Of a stretch of 10,877 nt of DNA, positions 1-6,701 are shown one piece after another (position 1 is the first letter of the stretch; every line of letters starts with the position of its first letter). The position numbers were made by a program, and so were the translations under genes. The stretch comes from an uncultured Brachyspira sp. (GTDB lineage Bacteria; Cyanobacteriota; Vampirovibrionia; Gastranaerophilales; Gastranaerophilaceae). A model generated the notes under the pieces. That model had not been told where the DNA came from. It made no database searches and was given only the letters and a program-made list of their open reading frames with translations. The DNA lies in contig ONYB01000194.1 of assembly GCA_900321895.1 (NCBI GenBank), positions 1 through 10,877 on the forward strand, read 5' to 3'.

Positions 1-112
1 AAATAAAGCAAAACCGGCCAAAGATATTCCCTGTTCAAGATGCTGGGTATATAAAGATATGTACAAAAATAATGTTTGGATAAAATCACCGAAAGTTGAA
101 GGAATTTTGTAA
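1..112 (+). CDS. Radical SAM/SPASM protein, C-terminal fragment (5' end outside window)
   Basis: The frame beginning at base 2 is open from the window edge to a TAA at 110-112, giving 36 residues that end in KVEGIL. It holds the block IPCSRCW, then 14 residues after the second Cys, then SP. The next gene ends with the same layout (IPCTHCY, 14 residues, SP) without a gap, so this is the tail of a paralogue. CxxC in this position is a ligand pair for the auxiliary iron-sulphur cluster in SPASM-type radical SAM enzymes. The downstream gene has a third Cys 11 residues after the CxxC; here it is Val. The stop lies 2 nt before the next ATG, so the two genes are co-transcribed. Substrate cannot be inferred. 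The call rests on resemblance to the neighbour. Confidence 0.72.
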   Translation, partial: NKAKPAKDIPCSRCWVYKDMYKNNVWIKSPKVEGIL

Positions 113-114
113 AT

Positions 115-1236
115 ATGCCTCAAAAAATTCGCAAAAAATTTACCATGAAAGAAGAATATTACTTTGAAGCTTACAAAGATGAGTCCGAATTGCCAAAAAA
201 AGTAAGAATAGAAGCTTGTTCAAAATGTCAGCTTGATTGCGTTAAATGCTATATGCGAATGGATCCTGAGGGGGTTGAGAAAGGTTGCAAGCTCGGAAAT
301 TTAAAATTTTCGGATTTTAAAAAATTTGTCGATGCAAATAATTTTGAAAGCATTGAAATTTCAAACCACGGAGAAATTTTTCTTAATCCTGAACTTGAAA
401 AAATTATAAAATATGCATACAAAAAAAATATTGAATTATATGCGGGCAACGGAGTTAACTTAAATTACCTTTCTGAAGGTATGGCAGAAACACTTGTAAA
501 ATACCAATTTCGCTCAATGGATGTTTCTATAGATGGTGCTTCTCAAGAAACATACCGACAATATAGAATTAATGGTGATTTTAATAAAGTTATCGAAAAT
601 GTAAAAAAAATAAATTTTTATAAGAAAAAATATAAGTCTGATTTTCCTATTATGAATTGGAAATTTATAGTTTTTGGTCATAATGAGCACGAAATACCTC
701 TTGCCAAAAAAATGGCAAAAAAACTTAAAATGAACATTGAATTTACACCTAATTGCGAACCTGAGTGGTCACCTTTAAAAGATGAAAAAAAAGTAATTGA
801 GCAAACCGGACTTATAACTGTTGACTTGGCTCCGCATGTTATGCTTGAAGAGTACAATAATCATCAATCAGACTGGTTTTATTGTGCTTTTTTATGGGAA
901 GAACCTCAAATAAATTGGGATGGAAAAATTTTGGGCTGCTGTTCTTTGTATAATGACGACTTTGGTGGTAATGCCTTCAAAGATGGATTTTTAAATGCAA
1001 TGAATCACCCCAAAATGATTTATGCTAAAAATATGCTCACGCATAAAGCACCTCCCGCCGAAGGTATTCCTTGTACTCATTGTTATGCTTTTGAAGATTT
1101 ATTGGCAACAGATTGTTACATGACTTCTCCCCAAAAAATAAAGCTTGATGAAATCAAAAAACAAAAAGAAAAAAAGAAGAAAACTGTTGCAAAAAAGAGA
1201 AAAACTTCTTCCGTAAAAAAATCAGCCTCAAAATAA
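115..1236 (+). CDS. Radical SAM/SPASM domain protein
   Basis: The 373-aa protein has the radical SAM signature CX3CX2C at C38, C42 and C45, which binds the [4Fe-4S] cluster that cleaves S-adenosylmethionine; an extra Cys lies at C35. SNHGEIFLNPE (about 83-93) corresponds to the SAM-contacting 'GGEP' strand, and VSIDGAS (137-143) to a conserved barrel strand. The C-terminal part has C257-X12-G-X4-C275, C276, C320-X2-C323 and C334, a reduced SPASM/twitch pattern lacking the full seven cysteines, so probably only one auxiliary cluster forms. Residues 341-373 are a Lys-rich, probably disordered tail. The enzyme is cytosolic and the substrate unknown; the family includes peptide-modifying and sugar or alcohol dehydrogenating enzymes. 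The start at 115 is favoured by its 2-nt distance from the preceding stop and a GAAGGA upstream; ATG at 145 is an alternative. It lies in an operon with a paralogue upstream and an SGNH hydrolase downstream. Confidence 0.9.
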   Translation: MPQKIRKKFTMKEEYYFEAYKDESELPKKVRIEACSKCQLDCVKCYMRMDPEGVEKGCKLGNLKFSDFKKFVDANNFESIEISNHGEIFLNPELEKIIKYAYKKNIELYAGNGVNLNYLSEGMAETLVKYQFRSMDVSIDGASQETYRQYRINGDFNKVIENVKKINFYKKKYKSDFPIMNWKFIVFGHNEHEIPLAKKMAKKLKMNIEFTPNCEPEWSPLKDEKKVIEQTGLITVDLAPHVMLEEYNNHQSDWFYCAFLWEEPQINWDGKILGCCSLYNDDFGGNAFKDGFLNAMNHPKMIYAKNMLTHKAPPAEGIPCTHCYAFEDLLATDCYMTSPQKIKLDEIKKQKEKKKKTVAKKRKTSSVKKSASK

Positions 1237-1261
1237 AAAACCAAATAAAGATTATTTACCT

Positions 1262-1924
1262 ATGAACAAAGATGTAATTAAATTTTTAATATTAGTTTTG
1301 ATTTTAATAGGAAGTTTTATTTTTATTATGAAAAAAGAAACTGACAAAAAGCCAATTGTAACAGCATTTTTAGGTGATTCCATTACTCAGTTCGGATGGG
1401 AAAATCCCAACGGATATGTAAATCAAGTAGTTTCAGGTCTCACTAATGCCGGATTTAATATAATTCCTGTACCTGCAGGAATTTGCGGAAACACATCCGC
1501 AGATATGCTTAAAAGAATGGATAAAGATGTTTTATCAAAAAATCCCGATATTATATTCTTTATGGGCGGTTTGAACGATATTTGGCTTAATGAAGGAACT
1601 TTTGAAGATTATAAGAAAAATATAAGTGAAATAATAAAAAAAGCAAAAAATGCGGAACTTATCATTATGAGTTTAACCATTATTTCAGAAGACATGAATT
1701 CCTCCATGAACAAAGAAATTAACCGCTATAATGAATTTTTAAAAGAAATTTCAAAGGAAAACTCAATTTTATTTATTGATTTAAATTCCGAAATGAAAAA
1801 GGAACTAAAAAATAACAAAGGTGAAAATATTCTGACCGAAGACGGTGTTCATCTGAATGACAAAGGAAATACAATAATCGCAAATAAAATTTTGAAAGAT
1901 TTTTTGGAGTCAAAAAATAAATAG
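1262..1924 (+). CDS. Membrane-anchored SGNH/GDSL-family hydrolase
   Basis: The 220-aa protein starts with an uncleaved-looking membrane anchor (about residues 6-23, I/L/F-rich, followed by KK), then a complete SGNH fold. Block I is FLGDSIT with nucleophile S40, block II is CGNTS with oxyanion Gly G76, block III is GGLND with N105, and block V is DGVHL with D194 and H197. All catalytic positions are present, so it should be an active esterase, lipase or carbohydrate deacylase acting outside the membrane. The layout resembles the TesA/lysophospholipase-like and acetylhydrolase subgroups; the substrate cannot be told. It begins 25 nt after the radical SAM stop with no promoter or good SD seen, so it is probably the last gene of that operon. 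The pairing may mean that one enzyme builds and the other trims a surface compound (inference). Confidence 0.88.
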   Translation: MNKDVIKFLILVLILIGSFIFIMKKETDKKPIVTAFLGDSITQFGWENPNGYVNQVVSGLTNAGFNIIPVPAGICGNTSADMLKRMDKDVLSKNPDIIFFMGGLNDIWLNEGTFEDYKKNISEIIKKAKNAELIIMSLTIISEDMNSSMNKEINRYNEFLKEISKENSILFIDLNSEMKKELKNNKGENILTEDGVHLNDKGNTIIANKILKDFLESKNK

Positions 1925-1953
1925 AAATTTGTTTGAATTTGTAAAACAATTTT

Positions 1954-1968
1954 AATATGTAACATATT
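1954..1968. repeat. Short inverted repeat AATATGT-A-ACATATT
   Basis: This is a perfect 7-bp inverted repeat around one central base. It lies between the SGNH hydrolase gene and fusA, 15 bp after another small inverted repeat (TTGT-AAA-ACAA, 1939-1949). A possible weak promoter TTGAAT (1933-1938), 17 bp, TATGTA (1956-1961) overlaps it. In such AT-rich DNA short palindromes arise easily, so function is unproven. Confidence 0.35.
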
Positions 1969-1997
1969 CAAAATATTTTATTTGGTATTTTTTTATT

Positions 1998-2021
1998 TTT
2001 ATGTAAAAATTTTTACATAAA
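1998..2021. promoter_or_regulatory. Perfect 24-bp palindrome upstream of fusA
   Basis: The half-site TTTATGTAAAAA is followed directly by its reverse complement, with every base matched and no spacer. The core TGTAAAAATTTTTACA has the two-fold symmetry expected of a dimeric repressor site. It sits 37 bp before the fusA ATG and 73 bp after the previous stop. As RNA it would need an open loop and would be a weak A-U hairpin without a GC stem, so a protein-binding operator is more likely than a terminator. No regulator can be named. Confidence 0.5.
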
Positions 2022-2058
2022 TAGTTAATTTATCAGTATAAATAAAAGGAAAACAAAA

Positions 2059-4146
2059 ATGCCAAGACAAGTACCATTAGAGAAAATCAGAAACTTCGGT
2101 ATTGCTGCTCACATTGACGCAGGTAAAACAACAACTACCGAACGTATTTTGTTTTACACAGGTAAAACTCACAAAATCGGTGAAGTTCACGACGGTGCAG
2201 CCGTAACAGACTTCATGGATCAAGAAAGAGAACGTGGTATCACAATCCAATCAGCAGCAGTAACTGCTCAATGGAAAGGACACCAAGTTAATATTATCGA
2301 CACCCCGGGTCACGTTGACTTTACGGTTGAAGTTGAACGTTCACTCCGTGTATTAGACGGTGTTGTTGCTGTTTTCTGTGCAGTAGGCGGTGTTCAATCA
2401 CAATCAGAAACAGTTTGGCGTCAAGCAAACCGTTACGAAGTTCCTCGTATGGTTTTTGTTAACAAAATGGACAGAACCGGTGCAGACTTCTACAGAGTTG
2501 TTGACCAAATCAGAAATCGTTTAGGCGCTAACGCTGTTCCTATTCAGCTTCCTATCGGTGCAGAAGACCAATTTACAGGTCTCGTTGACTTAATGAAAAT
2601 GAGAGCTGAAATTTACACTAACGACTTGGGAACTGACATCAAAGATGAAGAAATCCCTGCTGATATGCTTGAAAAAGCTAAACAATACAGAGCAGAAATG
2701 ATTGAAAAAATTTCTGAAACAGATGATGATTTGATGATGAAATTCTTGGAAGGTGAAGAACCTACCGTTGAAGAATTAAAAGCTGCATTGAGAAAAGCAG
2801 TTTGCAACAACCAAATCGTTCCCGTAACTTGCGGTACCGCATTCAAGAACAAAGGTGTTCAATTGATGTTAGACGCTGTTATCGACTATATGCCTTCACC
2901 TGTTGATGTAAAAGCTATCGAAGGTGAACTCGAAGACGGTACAAAAACAGAACGTCACTCATCTGATGATGAACCGTTCTCTGCATTGGCATTCAAAGTT
3001 ATGACAGACCCGTTTGTAGGTCGTTTAACATTCTTACGTGTATATTCAGGTAAGTTGACTTCGGGTTCATACGTTTTAAATGCTACAAACGGCAAAAAAG
3101 AACGTATTTCAAGACTTGTTCAAATGTACGCTGACCAAAGAAACGAAATTCAAGAAGTTTTTGCAGGCGACATTTGTGCAGCAGTCGGTTTGAAAGACAC
3201 AACTACAGGTGATACTCTCTGTGATGAAAAATCACCTATCATTCTTGAAAAAATGGAATTTCCTGAACCTGTTATCTCGGTTGCTATTGAACCTAAAACA
3301 AAAGCTGACCAAGATAAAATGGGTATCGCTCTTCAAAAACTCGCAGAAGAAGATCCTTCATTCAGAGTTAAATCAGATACAGAAACAGGTCAAACAATTA
3401 TTTCCGGTATGGGAGAACTTCACCTTGATATTATTGTTGACCGTCTTTTAAGAGAATTCAAAGTTGATGCTAACGTTGGTAAACCACAAGTTGCATACAG
3501 AGAAACAATTCTCGGAAATGCAGACCAAGACTCCAAATTTGCTCGTCAATCAGGTGGTAAAGGTCAATACGGTCACGTTAAAATCAAAATTTCTCCTGCA
3601 GAAGAAAATGCCGGATTTGTATTTGAAAACAAAATCGTCGGTGGTGCTATTCCGAAAGAATACATCGAACCTGCAAGAAAAGGTATGGAAGAAGCTCTTG
3701 AAGGCGGTATCTTAGCAGGATTCCCTATGATTGACGTTAAAGTTGAACTTTATGACGGATCTTACCACGAAGTCGACTCTTCAGAAATGGCGTTTAAAAT
3801 CGCAGGTTCTATGGCAATTAAAGACGGTTGCCGCAAAGCTCAACCTTGCATCCTTGAACCTATGATGAAGGTTGAAATCGAAATCCCTGATGAATTTACA
3901 GGTACAATCATCGGTGACATCTCAAGAAGACGTGGACGTGTTGAAGGTCAAGAACCTCAAGGTAACACAGGTAACGTAATCGTTAGAGCATTAGTTCCGT
4001 TGGCAAACATGTTCGGTTATGCTACAGACTTGAGATCAAACACACAAGGTCGTGGTACATTCTCAATGGAATTCCACAACTACGAACAAGTTCCTGCAAA
4101 CATCGAAAAAGAAATTATCGAAAAATCAGGAGCAAGCAAAGCATAG
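2059..4146 (+). CDS. fusA: Translation elongation factor G (EF-G)
   Basis: At 695 aa this is a full-length canonical EF-G, the cytosolic GTPase that translocates tRNA-mRNA on the ribosome and, with RRF, recycles ribosomes. GTPase motifs are G1 AHIDAGKT (17-24), G2 RGIT (59-62), G3 DTPGH (81-85, with catalytic H85) and G4 NKMD (135-138). The beta-barrel domain II covers roughly 300-400, domain III follows, domain IV (about 480-605) contains the GGKGQYGHV block, and the C-terminal domain V ends in the expected NTQGRGTFSMEF region. Intact motifs argue for the housekeeping enzyme, not a degenerate paralogue. The SD AAGGAAAA lies about 8 nt before the ATG. Lys and Glu are almost always AAA and GAA, as expected of a highly expressed AT-rich gene. 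It is not flanked by rpsL, rpsG or tuf and has its own terminator, so it is an independent unit. Confidence 0.98.
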   Translation: MPRQVPLEKIRNFGIAAHIDAGKTTTTERILFYTGKTHKIGEVHDGAAVTDFMDQERERGITIQSAAVTAQWKGHQVNIIDTPGHVDFTVEVERSLRVLDGVVAVFCAVGGVQSQSETVWRQANRYEVPRMVFVNKMDRTGADFYRVVDQIRNRLGANAVPIQLPIGAEDQFTGLVDLMKMRAEIYTNDLGTDIKDEEIPADMLEKAKQYRAEMIEKISETDDDLMMKFLEGEEPTVEELKAALRKAVCNNQIVPVTCGTAFKNKGVQLMLDAVIDYMPSPVDVKAIEGELEDGTKTERHSSDDEPFSALAFKVMTDPFVGRLTFLRVYSGKLTSGSYVLNATNGKKERISRLVQMYADQRNEIQEVFAGDICAAVGLKDTTTGDTLCDEKSPIILEKMEFPEPVISVAIEPKTKADQDKMGIALQKLAEEDPSFRVKSDTETGQTIISGMGELHLDIIVDRLLREFKVDANVGKPQVAYRETILGNADQDSKFARQSGGKGQYGHVKIKISPAEENAGFVFENKIVGGAIPKEYIEPARKGMEEALEGGILAGFPMIDVKVELYDGSYHEVDSSEMAFKIAGSMAIKDGCRKAQPCILEPMMKVEIEIPDEFTGTIIGDISRRRGRVEGQEPQGNTGNVIVRALVPLANMFGYATDLRSNTQGRGTFSMEFHNYEQVPANIEKEIIEKSGASKA

Positions 4147-4175
4147 TAACAGGGCTAAGCCCGAAACTATATACC

Positions 4176-4207
4176 AAAAAAGTCCTCGAGCAATCGAGGG
4201 CTTTTTT
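4176..4207 (+). terminator. Rho-independent terminator of fusA
   Basis: Six A, then GTCCTCGA, a GCAA tetraloop, TCGAGGGC and six T form a 14-bp stem with one G-T pair (4176-4189 with 4194-4207). The loop GCAA is of the GNRA type, which stabilises RNA hairpins. It starts 30 nt after the fusA stop. A smaller GGGCT/AGCCC hairpin (4152-4162) lies between stop and terminator. Confidence 0.92.
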
Positions 4208-4314
4208 ATTTTGATGAAAAATTTTTCTATTTTCGTTCATTTGCCGAATTGACTAAAAATATCTTAACATCATGGTTGATTTTTTTCTTTTCATATATTA
4301 TTATTTGCTATGTA

Positions 4315-4338
4315 GAGTGCTTACGCCAATAATCACTC
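4315..4338 (+). promoter_or_regulatory. Possible hairpin in the rpsO leader
   Basis: GAGTG (4315-4319) can pair with CACTC (4334-4338) just upstream of the rpsO ribosome binding site. Ribosomal protein S15 represses its own translation in several bacteria by binding leader RNA structure. Whether this short stem takes part is unknown. No convincing -35/-10 pair was found in 4208-4358; an extended -10-like TGCTATGTA lies at 4306-4314 but would start transcription inside the hairpin. Confidence 0.25.
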
Positions 4339-4358
4339 ACAACATAAAGGAAGAAAAA

Positions 4359-4628
4359 ATGTCAATTAACTTGAAAAACAAACAAGACATCATTAAAGAA
4401 TATGGTGCAAACGAAAAAGATACCGGTTCTGTTGAAGTTCAGATTGCTATGCTTAGCCAGAAAATCATTGAATTGACCGAACACCTTAAAAGCAATCAAA
4501 AAGATTTCGCTACAAAAAGAGGTCTTTTGATGATGGTAGGTAGAAGAAAAAGATTACTTTCATACTTGAAAGACAGAAATCTTGATGGTTACAGAGCTTT
4601 GATTAAAAAACTCGGTATCAGAGGTTAA
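4359..4628 (+). CDS. rpsO: 30S ribosomal protein S15
   Basis: The 89-aa product matches the normal S15 length of 88-89 aa and carries the family core: TGSVEVQ near residue 25, the helix ending in HLKSN, then KRGLLMMVGRRKRLLSYL and a C-terminal GYRALIKKLGIRG. S15 binds the central domain of 16S rRNA and nucleates platform assembly of the small subunit. The ATG at 4359 was chosen because the strong SD AAAGGAAG ends 5 nt before it. A longer in-frame version from 4272 would add a 29-aa hydrophobic extension not found in S15. Its common neighbour pnp is absent; a terminator follows at once, so it is monocistronic. Confidence 0.97.
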   Translation: MSINLKNKQDIIKEYGANEKDTGSVEVQIAMLSQKIIELTEHLKSNQKDFATKRGLLMMVGRRKRLLSYLKDRNLDGYRALIKKLGIRG

Positions 4629-4646
4629 TTTTCAATTTCAAAGTAT

Positions 4647-4677
4647 AAAGCACCCGCTTGTCAAAAGAGGGTGCTTT
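4647..4677 (+). terminator. Rho-independent terminator of rpsO
   Basis: AAAGCACCC (4647-4655) pairs with GGGTGCTTT (4669-4677), followed by further T to 4679, making a 9-bp stem with a 13-nt loop that can add a small CTT/AAG inner pairing. It lies 18 nt after the rpsO stop and ends 29 nt before the hydF start. Confidence 0.9.
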
Positions 4678-4706
4678 TTATGTACACAGATGAGGAGTTT
4701 TATTTT

Positions 4707-5912
4707 ATGAAGACCTTGAAGTCATTGCGTTTGCATATCGGGATTTTCGGCAAAACAAATGTCGGCAAATCCGCTTTTTTGAATAGAATTACTAATCAAG
4801 ATATCTCGATTGTGTCGGAGATTGCGGGTACAACGACGGATGTTGTTGAAAAATCAATGGAGCTTTTGCCTGTCGGGGCTGTGGTTTTTCTTGATACGGC
4901 GGGGATTAATGATACGACAGCACTCGGCAAAGAGCGTATAGAAAAGACGATGAAGGTAATTAATCGAACTGATGTTGCCGTGATTATTTGTGATTATAAA
5001 GGTTTTGATGAGTATGAAATCGGGCTTGTTAAAAAGTTTGAGGAGTTGAAAATTCCTTTTATGGTTGTTGTGAATAAGTCGGATGTTGAAGAGATTTCCG
5101 ATGTTGCATTAGAAAAAGTCAAATCTGTAGTTGGCGAAAATACTCCGATTTTGAAAACCTCTGCAACAAGTGATAAAGAGATAGTTTTTAAATTTAAGGC
5201 AAAGCTGGTTAAGATGTTGCCCGAGGATTTTGTAAATTCTCCAAAAATCGTGGGCGACCTTGTTTCGCCGAAAAGCACGGTTATTCTTGTAATTCCGATT
5301 GATAAGGAAGCTCCTAAAGGCAGAATTATTCTTCCGCAGGTGCAGACAATCAGGGATTTGTTGGATAGTGATTGCTTGAGTTATTCGGTCAAGGTTTCTG
5401 AATTGGCTGAGGCTATCAACAATTTGAAAGAATCGCCTGCACTTGTCGTGACGGATTCACAGGCATTCCGTGAGGTCTCGCAAATCGTTCCGGAGAATAT
5501 TCCGCTGACCTCTTTTTCAATTCTTTTTGCAAGGTTGAAAGGTGATTTGAAAGCTTTTGCGGAAGGGGCAAAGGCTATTGATGAACTCAAAGACGGCGAC
5601 AAGGTTTTAATCCTTGAAAGTTGCACACACCACGCAATAGAGGACGATATCGGAAGAGTTAAAATTCCAAACCTGTTGTTGAAAAAGACGGGTAAAAATT
5701 TGGTTATAGAAAATTATGCTGGGCATGATTTGCCTGATATTTCAAAGTACAATTTGATTATTCATTGTGGTGCGTGTATGACAAACAGGCGAGAGGTTTT
5801 GTCACGAATACTTTTGGCTAATGAAAAGGGTATTCCGATTACGAATTACGGGATGACGATTTCTTATTGCCTTGGAATTATGGACAGGGCTATGAAGATT
5901 TTTGACAAATAA
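4707..5912 (+). CDS. hydF: [FeFe]-hydrogenase maturation GTPase HydF
   Basis: The 401-aa protein has the HydF layout. The N-terminal Era-like GTPase domain carries G1 GKTNVGKS (15-22), switch region GTTTD (41-45), G3 DTAG (63-66), G4 NKSD (123-126) and G5 TSA (151-153). A dimerisation domain follows, then a C-terminal cluster-binding domain with CTH (C306, H308) and HCGAC (H353, C354, C357), the conserved [4Fe-4S] ligands. HydF is the cytosolic scaffold on which HydE and HydG build the di-iron subcluster before its transfer to apo-hydrogenase HydA, so the organism should make H2 by fermentation. Start: ATG 4707 follows GAGGAG by 9 nt. A GTG at 4671 in frame lies inside the rpsO terminator stem and is rejected. 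hydE, hydG and hydA are not in the window. Codon choice (more GAG, AAG, TTG) is less biased than in fusA, as expected for lower expression. Confidence 0.96.
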   Translation: MKTLKSLRLHIGIFGKTNVGKSAFLNRITNQDISIVSEIAGTTTDVVEKSMELLPVGAVVFLDTAGINDTTALGKERIEKTMKVINRTDVAVIICDYKGFDEYEIGLVKKFEELKIPFMVVVNKSDVEEISDVALEKVKSVVGENTPILKTSATSDKEIVFKFKAKLVKMLPEDFVNSPKIVGDLVSPKSTVILVIPIDKEAPKGRIILPQVQTIRDLLDSDCLSYSVKVSELAEAINNLKESPALVVTDSQAFREVSQIVPENIPLTSFSILFARLKGDLKAFAEGAKAIDELKDGDKVLILESCTHHAIEDDIGRVKIPNLLLKKTGKNLVIENYAGHDLPDISKYNLIIHCGACMTNRREVLSRILLANEKGIPITNYGMTISYCLGIMDRAMKIFDK

Positions 5913-6008
5913 TTGTAAAAAATGTAACAAAATCTTTTTATCAAGCAATTTCTATTTCGCAAAATACTTTATATACATGTAAAGGTAGTGTTGAAAAGGT
6001 ATATTGTT

Positions 6009-6665
6009 ATGTCTATAACAGCTCCAATTTTAGAAGTATGTGTCCCGAGCGGAATATTCTGTTACAGGAACTTCCAAAAATTTGAGAATGGTGAAAAAGC
6101 AAGAGGCACGGTTGCGTTTGCACAGGGTGCAAAGATAGCTCAGGCTGTCGCAAAGTATAATGAAACAACTGCAAAGACCGCTAACAGTGCGACAAAGGCG
6201 TTTCAAGAGTTGGCAAAAGAGTGCAAAGTCATAGATTATGCTGGAAAAGCTGCAAAGTGGGCTACAAAAAATGTTAACCCGTTGATTTGTGCATCCAGTG
6301 TCATTAAAACAGCAACATCTGATGACAAGGTCGGGACAGGATTTTCAGAAGCTGGCGGATTGGCAGGCATGTTCGCAGGTGAAGGTATGATGAAACTTCA
6401 TCTGGACAAAGTTTTTAATGAAAAGAATGTTACAAAAATCGCTAATGCCGTTAAGGATACAAAAGGTTTAAAAGGGATTGCAAAATTCCTTCTCAAATCC
6501 GGAAACAGCTCAAAAGTTGCTGCAATCGCAAAAGGTATAACCTTTGTTTGCGGTTCAATCACTTCGTACAATATGGGTCAAAAACTTGCGGAAGGATATT
6601 GTGACAAGTTCAAGGCAGGTTTGGGTTTGCAACCGACACAGAAAAAAATCGACCAAAAGGCTTAA
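6009..6665 (+). CDS. Hypothetical Ala/Gly/Lys-rich protein, lineage-restricted type
   Basis: The 218-aa protein is not assigned to a named family. It has no signal peptide. Residues 30-90 are rich in Ala, Lys and Thr and look helical (AKIAQAVAKYNETTAKTANSA and on). NPLICAS at 90-96 is followed by a Gly-rich stretch (about 108-126, GTGFSEAGGLAGMFAGEG) that could be a glycine-zipper-like membrane-inserting segment. A second mildly hydrophobic part lies at 170-190. Five cysteines are scattered (C11, C18, C72, C94, C181 among them). ATG 6009 is chosen because AAAAGG precedes it by 9 nt; GTG 5988 in frame is an alternative adding 7 residues. From memory, similar proteins with the 'TSDDK...EAGGLAGMFAGEG' block occur in Gastranaerophilales genomes, without known role. 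The neighbour downstream has its own promoter, so the two need not be linked. Confidence 0.8.
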   Translation: MSITAPILEVCVPSGIFCYRNFQKFENGEKARGTVAFAQGAKIAQAVAKYNETTAKTANSATKAFQELAKECKVIDYAGKAAKWATKNVNPLICASSVIKTATSDDKVGTGFSEAGGLAGMFAGEGMMKLHLDKVFNEKNVTKIANAVKDTKGLKGIAKFLLKSGNSSKVAAIAKGITFVCGSITSYNMGQKLAEGYCDKFKAGLGLQPTQKKIDQKA

Positions 6666-6683
6666 TCCCAAATAGACAAAATA

Positions 6684-6692
6684 TGTTATAAT
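6684..6692 (+). promoter_or_regulatory. Extended -10 promoter of the SpoIID-like gene
   Basis: TGTTATAAT matches the extended -10 consensus TGnTATAAT perfectly. No good -35 is seen at the usual distance (TTAATC at 6662-6667 is weak and 19 bp away). Six bases separate the -10 from the GTG at 6699 and nine from the ATG at 6702, so transcription should begin at or next to the start codon. Confidence 0.75.
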
Positions 6693-6701
6693 AAGTATGT
6701 G

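Noticed and set aside
2613..3715. Open frames within fusA on both strands
   Set aside because: They are shadows of a highly conserved, codon-biased gene and have no family resemblance.
4272..4358. In-frame upstream extension of rpsO by 29 residues
   Set aside because: S15 is 88-89 aa, the strong SD AAAGGAAG is placed for ATG 4359, and the extension is hydrophobic and unlike the family.
4671..4706. Earlier GTG start for hydF
   Set aside because: It lies in the 3' arm of the rpsO terminator with no SD; GAGGAG is correctly spaced for ATG 4707, and homology starts at MKTLKSLRLHIGIFG.
4994..5626. Minus-strand open frames inside hydF
   Set aside because: HydF motifs cover the plus strand here; the antisense frames are low-complexity Ser-rich shadows.
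5988..6008. GTG start seven codons upstream of the 218-aa hypothetical protein
   Set aside because: AAAAGG is well spaced for ATG 6009, while the AAAGG before the GTG is only 2 nt away. It cannot be fully excluded.
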